Source: CAZXBB01 sp964638815
GTDB taxonomy: Bacteria > Planctomycetota > Phycisphaerae > Phycisphaerales > SM1A02
DNA length: 5,950 nucleotides
Assembly (NCBI GenBank): GCA_964638815.1
Contig: CAZXBB010000412.1
Location: 1-5,950, forward strand
Reading direction: 5' to 3'
The position numbers and the translations under genes were made by a program. This document shows positions 1-5,689 of the stretch, piece after piece. The notes beneath the pieces were generated by a model. That model was not told the DNA's origin. It was given only the letters and a program-made list of their open reading frames with translations, and did no database searches. The stretch's first letter is position 1. Every line of letters begins with the position of its first letter.

Positions 1-53
1 TGGGGCGGGGGGGCGCGTCGTCTGCGTGCGCGTCGTCAACGCGGGCGCTGCGA

Positions 54-701
54 TCAGTCGGTCTCGTCGTGGAGCGAGCTTGAGATGAGCAGCAGGCAGC
101 CGCCTTCGGTGCGCTGCACCGGGTGGCGGCTGCCGGCGGGGGCCCGCTGGTAGTCACCCGCACGCATGACCAGGTCCTCGCCGACGTGGAGGTCGCCCTC
201 GAGCACGTAGCACTCCTCCGGGCCGTCGTGGACGTGCGGAACGTAGGAGGTCCCCGGCGCCATGCGGAACATCGCCGTCATGCGATTCGCCTGGCGATCG
301 ACGAAGAGTCGGCGGACCTCGATGCCCTCGATACCCGTGTCCTCCCACTCGCCGGCACTCGCCGCCAGGGTGAAGAGAGCATCGGCATCGAAGCGGCTGG
401 ACTCCCACTCGCGCCAGACCTGATGAGACCCGCCGTCGTCCTCGCCCGCCACCGCGCGGCGCAGGACCGCCTCGCGCGTCTTCGACGAGGGCTCGATCTC
501 CGGGACCAACGCGCCGAGGGCTCGGGTCACGGCATCGAGCGCGCGCAATTCGTCTGTGACTGGCAAGTCGCCGTCAACAATCCTCGCCTCGAAGGCCAGG
601 GTCTCCTCGCGCGTCATCGCGCCGACCGCGTAGAGCGCTGCCGATTCACTCGTTTCCTCGGACGATGATTCGTTCCGGCTCATGTCTGCATTCTGGCTCA
701 T
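54..701 (-). CDS. ChrR-like cupin anti-sigma factor (partner of the upstream ECF sigma)
   Basis: This 215-residue protein should bind and hold inactive the sigma factor encoded just upstream. Residues about 18-65 resemble the helical anti-sigma domain of ChrR-type regulators (AALYAVGAMTREETLAFEAR). The C-terminal half (about 95-210) is a cupin. Both cupin motifs are intact: G150-x5-H156-x-H158-x3-E162-x6-G169, and G182-x5-P188-x-G190-x2-H193. H156, H158, E162 and H193 are therefore the expected metal ligands. In known ChrR the N-terminal domain also binds zinc through H-x3-C-x2-C. Here the equivalent stretch (AFEARIVDGDLPVTDEL, residues 36-52) has no His or Cys, so that site is lost. The ATG at 701 is chosen because it overlaps the sigma stop as ATGA and has GAAGG (711-715) 9 nt upstream. 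A second in-frame ATG at 683 lacks a ribosome binding site. The signal sensed is unknown; singlet oxygen or peroxide is known for Rhodobacter ChrR only. Confidence 0.9.
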   Translation of the reverse strand: MSQNADMSRNESSSEETSESAALYAVGAMTREETLAFEARIVDGDLPVTDELRALDAVTRALGALVPEIEPSSKTREAVLRRAVAGEDDGGSHQVWREWESSRFDADALFTLAASAGEWEDTGIEGIEVRRLFVDRQANRMTAMFRMAPGTSYVPHVHDGPEECYVLEGDLHVGEDLVMRAGDYQRAPAGSRHPVQRTEGGCLLLISSSLHDETD

Positions 702-709
702 GTCTGCAT
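674..709 (-). repeat. 18-bp tandem duplication at the sigma/anti-sigma junction
   Basis: On the minus strand two adjacent 18-bp units, at 709-692 and 691-674, each begin ATGCAGACATGAGCC and differ at one base only (AGA versus GGA at the end). Each unit contains the ATGA stop/start overlap, so the duplication has copied the anti-sigma start codon in frame. The protein therefore begins M-S-Q-N-A-D-M-S-R. Only the first copy terminates the sigma frame. Confidence 0.9.
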
Positions 710-1273
710 GCCTTCGAGATGCGGCTGGAGATGCGCTCGGAGCTTCGCCATCGCCAATCGGATTCTGGTCTTCACCGTACCCGTCGGTATTCCCCGGAGC
801 TCCCCGATCTGGCGCGCCGTCAGGCCGCAGCGGAATGCAAGGTTGACTGCGTCACGCTGCTCATCAGACAGGAGCTTCAGTCCATCTTGAGCGCGCTCGG
901 CCAGTTCGTCGCGGTCGTCGGCGCCCCGAGTCGCCGGTTCGGCGGGCGAGACCGCGAGCGCTTCCGCGCGACGCACCCGCGCCGACTCGCTTCCGCTCCG
1001 TCGCAAGTGATCGATGGCCCGTGACCGCGCCAACCGGAGCAACCAGCTCTCGGGTGAGCCCAGTCGCGGGTCGTATCGATCCGCGCGACACCAGATCTCC
1101 CGGAACACGTCCTGGAGGACGTCCTCGGCGTCGCGGCGATCGAGTCCCATGTGAACGATCATCCCGAGCAGACGCGGAGCGAACCCGTCGTAGAGTTCCG
1201 CAAACGCCTCGCGGTCGCTTCGCGCAACCAGCGTCAGGATGTTCTCGTCCACGTTGCGCATCGGCATCAGCAT
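698..1273 (-). CDS. ECF (extracytoplasmic function) RNA polymerase sigma factor
   Basis: This 191-residue protein is a sigma-70 family ECF factor that should direct RNA polymerase to a small stress regulon. Sigma region 2 spans residues about 20-95, with the core-binding helix DAEDVLQDVFREIW (48-61) and the -10 recognition segment ESWLLRLARSRAIDHLRR (75-92). A variable linker follows. Region 4 spans about 131-183, with the helix-turn-helix LTARQIGELRGIPTGTVKTR (151-170). No extra C-terminal domain is present. The frame stays open upstream to 1501, but that extension is Arg/Pro-rich and unlike the family. The ATG at 1273 is preferred because it sits just ahead of the conserved N-terminus and has a GAGGCG-like site about 10 nt upstream; in-frame ATGs at 1267 and 1261 are alternatives. 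The stop overlaps the anti-sigma start (ATGA), which implies translational coupling. It resembles RpoE/ChrR-type pairs, but the exact ECF group cannot be assigned by eye. Confidence 0.93.
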   Translation of the reverse strand: MLMPMRNVDENILTLVARSDREAFAELYDGFAPRLLGMIVHMGLDRRDAEDVLQDVFREIWCRADRYDPRLGSPESWLLRLARSRAIDHLRRSGSESARVRRAEALAVSPAEPATRGADDRDELAERAQDGLKLLSDEQRDAVNLAFRCGLTARQIGELRGIPTGTVKTRIRLAMAKLRAHLQPHLEGMQT

Positions 1274-1372
1274 ATCGTCTTCGCCTCGCCCGCTCCACGA
1301 CGCCTGGAACGCGTTTAGATCTTTTTTCGTCCGCGAGAGATCCCGCCCGATCGGGTGCACGAACTTCTCTGG

Positions 1373-1408
1373 CGGAAACACGGCGCTCTCCGGAAACACG
1401 GCGGTCGG
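1373..1408. repeat. Two 13-bp direct repeats with 18-bp period
   Basis: CGGAAACACGGCG occurs at 1373-1385 and again at 1391-1403, start to start 18 bp. The 5 bases after each copy differ (CTCTC, GTCGG). The pair lies in the divergent control region, about 100-130 bases upstream of the sigma start and about 200-230 upstream of the DUF4331 start. It could be a tandem binding site or a local slippage duplication; the sequence alone does not decide. Confidence 0.7.
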
Positions 1409-1455
1409 TGTGCGCGGATCTCGCCGGCGGGAGGACGGGGACGGTCCGCGCACAC
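1408..1455. repeat. 11-bp perfect inverted repeat in the divergent control region
   Basis: GTGTGCGCGGA at 1408-1418 is the exact reverse complement of TCCGCGCACAC at 1445-1455, with a 26-base spacer. The spacer contains the smaller palindrome CGCCGGCG (1422-1429). It could be a dimeric regulator site or form a hairpin in the sigma leader transcript. It is not followed by a T-run on either strand, so it does not look like an intrinsic terminator. Confidence 0.7.
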
Positions 1456-1602
1456 TCAGCGCGGCCGTTCGCCGCCGGCGGTCTTTTCGACGGTTGCACA
1501 AAACTGCCGTGGACCCGCGTGCGAAGTGCTACTCGACAGGACGCCGTCAGATGTGAGCCATGTCGCCGGCGTTCGAGATTCAGAACCACGGAGATCAAAC
1601 CC

Positions 1603-3111
1603 ATGAATCTTTCGATGAAGAGCCACGTTCGCGGCGGTGCTATCGCCACGTCCCTGCTCGCCGCGGCGAGCGTCTTCGGCTCGAGCCACAGTGACGCTCC
1701 GCTCATCAAGCAGGATCCCCAAGCCAACCTCACCGACGTCTACGCGTTCATCGGGACGCGATACGACAACCCGAAGCAGGAGGTGCTGAACGTCATCGTC
1801 AGCGTGCGCCCCTTCTCCGAGCCCGGCGACGGTCCGCACTACGATCGCTTCGCGGATGACGCCCTGTACAGCATCCACATCACGAACCCCGTAACCGCGG
1901 AGACGATCCGTCGCTACGACTTCGACTTCTCCGCCGTCGACGGACCATACAGGAACGGCAACACGATCCTGTCCTATGGTCTCGGCACCGAGGCCGGACC
2001 GATCGTTTCGATCGGGGACGCGCGGCAGAACTACACGCAGACCTACAACGTGACGCGTACGGAAGGCGGCTCGTCGGCCACGATCGGCACGGGTCTCGTC
2101 ACGGCGCCGCCGAACGTGGGCAAGCGAGTCACGCCGGCCTACAACGACGCAGATGGCCGTGCCGTGTCGGGTGCGACGGTGTTCTCCGAACTCGACAGCT
2201 ACACGCGGCAGGCGACTCAGAACACCCTGGATGGATCCGCCGTGTTCGCCGGGCCGCGGGATGACGGCTTCTATGCGGACATTCCGGCCGTCTTCGACCT
2301 GCTCGACCCGCGCATCCTCAGCGGCGACGGCAACGGCGTGGACGGGTTCAAGGGCTTCAACGTCCTGTCGTACTCGATCCAGATTCCGCTCGCCGGACTG
2401 CCGCAGTTTCCGTATGAACTCTTCGGACCGCAGATCGGCGTCGGGGTCTACGCGTCCGTGTCGCGCCCCGAGATCTGCGGGATCAACCCCGACGGTACGC
2501 GGTACAGCTCCGGCGAATTCCGCCAGGTGAACCGGCTTGCCAACCCGGTCTTCAACGAGGCGCTGGTCGCGCTCCAGGACAAGGACCGCTACAACGTCGC
2601 GTCACCCGTGGACGACGCCCAGTTCGCGACGTACGCGGAGAACTCCGAACTCGCGTTCCTGATCAACTTCGTCCACGGGACCGAGTTCCAGACGACCGGG
2701 CGTGTCGATCTTGTGAGCATCTTCATTCCCGATGTCCTTCGCGTGAACACCACCACCGGTCCGGTTCCGCTGTCGGGGCAGCCGGGATTCAGCCGGCTGA
2801 GCTTCCTCGACGGTGACACGACGAAGGGTGTCCCCAGCGGCTGGCCGAACGGGCGACGGATGGGCGACGACGTCGTCGACATCGCGTTGACGGCGGTTGC
2901 CAGCGGACCGACGTTCGACCCGATCACGATCCTCGGCGACAACGTGAACGCGAACGACCAGCTCTACAACCAGGTGTTCCCGTACATCGGCACGCCGCAC
3001 GCGGGTACGTTCAACCGGAAGGATCCGGCCGTGGCGATCGGGGACGTCAACGGCGACGGCGTGGTCAGCATGCTGGATCTCCTGCTCGTCCTGATGAACT
3101 GGACGCAATGA
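1603..3111 (+). CDS. Secreted DUF4331 protein with C-terminal dockerin-like repeat
   Basis: This 502-residue protein belongs to the DUF4331 family, whose biochemical role is not established. Residues 1-26 look like a signal peptide: basic start, then a hydrophobic AIATSLLAAASVFG core. The family signature follows at once: SSHSDAPLIKQDPQANLTDVYAF (the S-H-x-D/E-A-P and D-P-x-A-x-L-T-D-V-Y-A-F pattern, residues 27-49). The body, rich in Asp, Asn and Tyr, runs to about residue 475. Residues 480-502 form one dockerin-like repeat: an EF-hand-type loop D481-x-N483-x-D485-G-x5-D492, then LLLVLMNW. Such endings are common on planctomycete exported proteins and may serve calcium binding or surface attachment; this is inference. 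The frame extends upstream to 1021, antisense to the sigma gene, but the ATG at 1603 has GGAG 9 nt upstream and starts directly at the signal peptide. The gene diverges from the sigma gene and is a plausible target of it. A hairpin terminator follows the stop. Confidence 0.94.
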   Translation: MNLSMKSHVRGGAIATSLLAAASVFGSSHSDAPLIKQDPQANLTDVYAFIGTRYDNPKQEVLNVIVSVRPFSEPGDGPHYDRFADDALYSIHITNPVTAETIRRYDFDFSAVDGPYRNGNTILSYGLGTEAGPIVSIGDARQNYTQTYNVTRTEGGSSATIGTGLVTAPPNVGKRVTPAYNDADGRAVSGATVFSELDSYTRQATQNTLDGSAVFAGPRDDGFYADIPAVFDLLDPRILSGDGNGVDGFKGFNVLSYSIQIPLAGLPQFPYELFGPQIGVGVYASVSRPEICGINPDGTRYSSGEFRQVNRLANPVFNEALVALQDKDRYNVASPVDDAQFATYAENSELAFLINFVHGTEFQTTGRVDLVSIFIPDVLRVNTTTGPVPLSGQPGFSRLSFLDGDTTKGVPSGWPNGRRMGDDVVDIALTAVASGPTFDPITILGDNVNANDQLYNQVFPYIGTPHAGTFNRKDPAVAIGDVNGDGVVSMLDLLLVLMNWTQ

Positions 3112-3134
3112 GCAGCGAAGCAGGACAGACGCAA

Positions 3135-3166
3135 CGCGCCGGAGGCAAGGCCCTCCGGCGCGGTTT
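3135..3166 (+). terminator. Strong GC hairpin, likely terminator of the DUF4331 gene
   Basis: CGCGCCGGAGG (3135-3145) pairs perfectly with CCTCCGGCGCG (3152-3162) around a 6-base loop, and GTTT follows. It starts 23 bases after the DUF4331 stop and ends before the next ribosome binding site. The T-run is only three bases, so termination may be partial and let some reading into the DUF4198-like gene. Confidence 0.75.
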
Positions 3167-3195
3167 GATCGGGCTCTCAGTGAAGGGTGATCGCA

Positions 3196-4005
3196 ATGAG
3201 TAGTGCAGTCCGAGTCGCGATGGCGATAGTCGTCAGCGTCCTCTGTTCGGCGGCGAACGCCCACGAGTTCTGGGTCGAGCCGGCGAGCTACACGCCGGCG
3301 GCCGGCTCGGCCGTTCGGGTCGAGCTGCATCATGGCGAGCGGTTCCGCGGGGAGTGCGTGCCGCGGCGAGCGGATCTGATCGAGCGATTCATCATGATCG
3401 GCCCAGACGGGGAGAGCCCCGTCGTCGGCCGGTCGGGGGCCGCCGCGAGCTACGCCCGGGTGACGCGTCCCGGGCTGCACGTCATCGCCTACCACAGCCG
3501 TCGCATGACCAACCGGCTCGACGCGGATGCGTTTGAGCGGTACCTGCACGAGGAGGGGCTCGACCAGATCAGCGTCCTGCGCGCGGAGCGAGGAGAAAGC
3601 GCCCGGGCCGGACGGGAGGTGTACTCGCGTTGCGCGAAGGCCCTCATCGCCGGGGACGGTGATTCCGGGGCCGGGGCCGGGGCCGGGGCCGCCGCCGACA
3701 CGATCCTCGGTCTGCCCATCGAAATTACGCTCGAGACGAACCCCGGCACGCTTGAGACGGACGATCCGCTGGTCGCCCGGGTGTGGTTCCAGGGTCGCCC
3801 GGTCGCGGGCGTCACGGTCGTGGCCGTCAGCGCGGAAGCGCCGGAGAAGCTTCTTCGAGGCGAGACCGACGGCGAAGGACGCGTGCAGTTCACGCTGCCG
3901 GCGCGTGGGCCATGGATGCTCACGACGATCCAGATGGTGCCGGCGCCGCCGGACATCGACGCGGACTGGGAGAGTTTCTGGGCGTCGTTGACGTTTGCGT
4001 GGTAG
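3196..4005 (+). CDS. Secreted DUF4198-like (NikM/CbiK-type) protein
   Basis: This 269-residue exported protein resembles the DUF4198 family, which includes periplasmic proteins linked to metal uptake. Residues 1-22 are a signal peptide ending A-N-A. The mature chain would begin HEFWVEPASYTPAAGSAVRV, the family's typical start with an N-terminal histidine that may bind metal. Two beta-rich parts (about 23-105 and 173-269) are joined by a helical, charged segment (about 108-150) and a GAGAGAGAAA linker (158-167) encoded by four GGGGCC hexamers. The second part (VARVWFQGRPVAGVTVVA, then GETDGEGRVQFTLPARGPWML) has the look of an Ig/CNA-B-like beta domain. ATG 3196 has AAGGG (3183-3187) 8 nt upstream; an in-frame GTG at 3187 overlaps that site and is less likely. 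It follows DUF4331 by 84 bases on the same strand, with a hairpin between them. The substrate is unknown; no transporter gene adjoins it in the window. Confidence 0.85.
   Translation: MSSAVRVAMAIVVSVLCSAANAHEFWVEPASYTPAAGSAVRVELHHGERFRGECVPRRADLIERFIMIGPDGESPVVGRSGAAASYARVTRPGLHVIAYHSRRMTNRLDADAFERYLHEEGLDQISVLRAERGESARAGREVYSRCAKALIAGDGDSGAGAGAGAAADTILGLPIEITLETNPGTLETDDPLVARVWFQGRPVAGVTVVAVSAEAPEKLLRGETDGEGRVQFTLPARGPWMLTTIQMVPAPPDIDADWESFWASLTFAW
3665..3690 (+). repeat. GGGGCC hexanucleotide repeat, four units
   Basis: Four exact GGGGCC units (3667-3690) preceded by CC lie inside the DUF4198-like gene and encode alternating Gly-Ala in a linker. The 26-bp tract is the exact reverse complement of 4384-4409. 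Confidence 0.9.
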
Positions 4006-4220
4006 CGTCCGCGAGATCCTGGCGGCGCCGCCGTCGGCGACGCGCCGATCCGGACGGGCACGCCGCCGAGGCGCGTTCTCGGCCGGTCGACTTCAGATGT
4101 TGTTGCATTCACCCATTGCTCAGATCCCGGCTCGAGTCCTGCTTCCGAGCGTTCAACGTCGCCCCCGAGTCCTCGTTCGAATGCGACGACGTGACGGCGG
4201 ATGCGGACGTGAGCCGGGAC
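4006..4220. other. Convergent intergenic region, no gene seen
   Basis: These 215 bases lie between the stops of two converging genes. I see no convincing coding frame or RNA gene. The left part is GC-rich with small self-complementary stretches, such as GGCGGCGCCGCC (4021-4032) and TCGGCG-ACG-CGCCGA (4034-4048). These may help end transcription from the left, but no T-run follows. Confidence 0.5.
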
Positions 4221-4946
4221 CTACGTGCTCGTCGTCCACCCGTTCTGCAGCCGGCGCAGGCCGCGTCGCGTGAACGCGAGCATCGACCTCATCGCCGGAG
4301 ATGCCTTCGAGCGGAGCGCCGGCAGCACGGCCGCGGCCTTCTGCACTATCGGCCGGGCCCGCGCGACGAGTGAATGCGGCTCGGGCCCCGGCCCCGGCCC
4401 CGGCCCCGGATCCGGCGCCGGTGTCGCGTCCTGCTCGTCGGCCGTCGTCGCACGCTCCCCGGCCTCGACCAACGGTGCCGCGTCGAACTCCGCGACCTCG
4501 ACGATCACCTTCCCGGGACCACGCGTCGCGCGGTACACCGTCGCGCCGAAGAGCGTCGTCATGAATGCCGCACGGGAGAACGGGCTGACACCCGGATCCG
4601 CGAACGCGAGCCATGCGAGGTTGAGCCACCAGAGACCGGCCCACGCCATCAGGATCCGGTGCCCGAGGCGGCGGAGGCGCTCGCGCGGCAGCGTGCTCGC
4701 GATCGCCGCGGAACCGATCGTGGCGATCTGCACGAGCGCGAGCAGGACGCCGATCACGCCCGCGTAGGTGAGCCCCCACGTGCCGTATTCGGCGTCGCCG
4801 TAGAGACGCGTCGTGCCGGAAGGATCGGCCCACTGCCGGACGAGGGCCGTGCCGACTGAGGCGAGGCTGAACGCAATGAAGAACCAGGCGCCGATCGTGG
4901 ACCACTTGGCCATCGTGGCGCGGCGGGGGAGCTTGAGGGCGGCCAT
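4221..4946 (-). CDS. Small multi-pass membrane protein of unknown function
   Basis: I do not recognise this 241-residue protein. Hydrophobic segments at about 15-36 (WSTIGAWFFIAFSLASVGTA), 58-82 (WGLTYAGVIGVLLALVQIAT) and 98-117 (ILMAWAGLWWLNLAWLAF) should span the membrane, with a weaker one at 124-140. An acidic stretch (148-172) follows. Next is a Pro-Gly linker, PDPGPGPGPGPEP (178-190), encoded by GGGGCC hexamers, and then a basic, amphipathic tail (191-241) that is probably cytoplasmic. ATG 4946 is chosen because GGAG (4955-4958) lies 8 nt upstream. The frame stays open upstream to 5582, but that stretch only shadows the B3/B4 gene. It lies 77 bases after the B3/B4 stop on the same strand and could belong to the same transcript. 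The existence of the gene is well supported by its hydrophobic pattern; its role is unknown. Confidence 0.78.
   Translation of the reverse strand: MAALKLPRRATMAKWSTIGAWFFIAFSLASVGTALVRQWADPSGTTRLYGDAEYGTWGLTYAGVIGVLLALVQIATIGSAAIASTLPRERLRRLGHRILMAWAGLWWLNLAWLAFADPGVSPFSRAAFMTTLFGATVYRATRGPGKVIVEVAEFDAAPLVEAGERATTADEQDATPAPDPGPGPGPGPEPHSLVARARPIVQKAAAVLPALRSKASPAMRSMLAFTRRGLRRLQNGWTTST
4384..4409 (-). repeat. GGGGCC hexanucleotide repeat on the minus strand, four units
   Basis: Read on the minus strand this is the same 26-bp hexamer tract as 3665-3690, in opposite orientation. Here it is in another reading register and encodes alternating Pro-Gly in the linker of the membrane protein. Confidence 0.9.
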
Positions 4947-5023
4947 GGCAAGATCTCCGGGTGAGGACGCGACGCGCGGCGGGCGCGCCTGTTTCCCTTG
5001 TTGGGGGCCGGAGAAGCCGCTTT

Positions 5024-5680
5024 TCAGCCCTCCACCAGCGAGATCCGGGCCGTGCGTCCACCGCAGCAGCGCTCGACCCGCTCCGCGAACACGCGCGCCT
5101 GCGTGTCGAGGCGGCCGAAGTCGTAGTCGGACGGGGCGTAGATCAGCACCAGGGCGTTCTGCGTCGCCGCGGAGACGCACGTGCGTCGTGAATCGGTCAT
5201 CGGCGAGCCGAAGGGTCCGTCGTCGTCGGCCAGCAGGAAACGCCCCGCGAGGTTGACGACCTTGTCGCCGATGGCCTCGTACGCCTCGCCCGGGCGACCG
5301 GCGCGGAGCGCGATCGTCCCGCGCAGCTTGTCGCGGTCGTACACGCCCAGCGGGAGCAGGAAGTCGAGCGAGCACCAGTTCCCGACGTCCACGAGGGTGT
5401 TCACCCGCGGGAGCGGCTTGTCCTTGAGGGCGCGGTTGAGGAGCGCCTCGGACGAGGGCCGGCGTCGCGTCGCGTCGATCCCGAGCGTGTGGAACAGGAC
5501 CCGGGCGTGTCCGACACCGGGCACGGCGCCGGGAGTGCTCGTGCCCCGTGCGATCGCGTCGGCGCGGTGACGCGCGGCGCACGCGGTGAGCCCGTCGAAC
5601 GCTTCATGGCCGTCGTCGATCCGGATCCCCTCGAATTCGAGCACGCCGATCCGGATCGGAAGATCGAGGGTGACGAGCAT
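5024..5680 (-). CDS. Stand-alone B3/B4 domain protein (PheRS beta-like)
   Basis: This 218-residue protein carries the B3/B4 fold of the phenylalanyl-tRNA synthetase beta subunit and little else. In the synthetase this module does editing of mischarged tRNA. The role of free-standing copies is not settled; tRNA binding or trans-editing is the usual suggestion. The domain spans about 60-210. Visible motifs are RRPSSEALLNRAL (73-85), the VNTLVDVGNWCSLDFLLPLG core (93-112), YDRDKLRG (114-121), LRAGRPGEAYEAIG (125-138) and FGSPMTDSRRT (157-167). The length is normal for the stand-alone family. The first 55 residues include a short strand-rich lead (LDLPIRIGVLEFEGIRI) found in such proteins. The ATG at 5680 lies 9 bases after the stop of the SelW-like gene and has only a weak ribosome binding site (GCGGA, very close), so translational coupling to that gene is likely. 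Confidence 0.92.
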   Translation of the reverse strand: MLVTLDLPIRIGVLEFEGIRIDDGHEAFDGLTACAARHRADAIARGTSTPGAVPGVGHARVLFHTLGIDATRRRPSSEALLNRALKDKPLPRVNTLVDVGNWCSLDFLLPLGVYDRDKLRGTIALRAGRPGEAYEAIGDKVVNLAGRFLLADDDGPFGSPMTDSRRTCVSAATQNALVLIYAPSDYDFGRLDTQARVFAERVERCCGGRTARISLVEG

Positions 5681-5689
5681 TCCGCGGGC

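Larger units (their letters stand above)
1274..1602. other. Divergent intergenic control region between the sigma and DUF4331 genes
   Basis: These 329 bases separate two divergent starts. Open frames cross the region in several phases, but their translations are Arg/Pro/Ser-rich and none resembles a known family or has a good ribosome binding site, so I call no gene. It must hold promoters for both sides. I could not identify a confident -35/-10 pair. Visible structure is a pair of 13-bp direct repeats (1373-1403) running into an 11-bp inverted repeat (1408-1455), and an A-run on the minus strand (1322-1327) about 50 bases ahead of the sigma start. GGAG at 1590-1593 is the DUF4331 ribosome binding site. 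Confidence 0.6.

Noticed and set aside
13..37. Ten-base direct repeat GCGCGTCGTC at 13-22 and 28-37 after the anti-sigma stop
   Set aside because: Short and low in complexity in GC-rich DNA; no gene, terminator or mobile-element end could be tied to it.
1470..1490. CCGCCGGCGG followed by TCTTTT as a possible terminator
   Set aside because: The palindrome has no room for a loop and the T-run is broken; no plus-strand gene ends here.
1021..1602. 194-codon upstream extension of the DUF4331 frame
   Set aside because: It is Arg/Pro-rich, runs antisense to the sigma gene and lacks any family resemblance; the signal peptide and ribosome binding site fix the start at 1603.
4175..4182. GTTCGAAT resembling a tRNA T-loop
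   Set aside because: Flanking bases do not form the T-stem, and no acceptor or anticodon arms can be built around it.
4947..5582. Long upstream extension of the membrane protein frame
   Set aside because: It is a different-frame shadow of the B3/B4 gene; the ATG at 4946 has its own ribosome binding site and begins the recognisable membrane protein.
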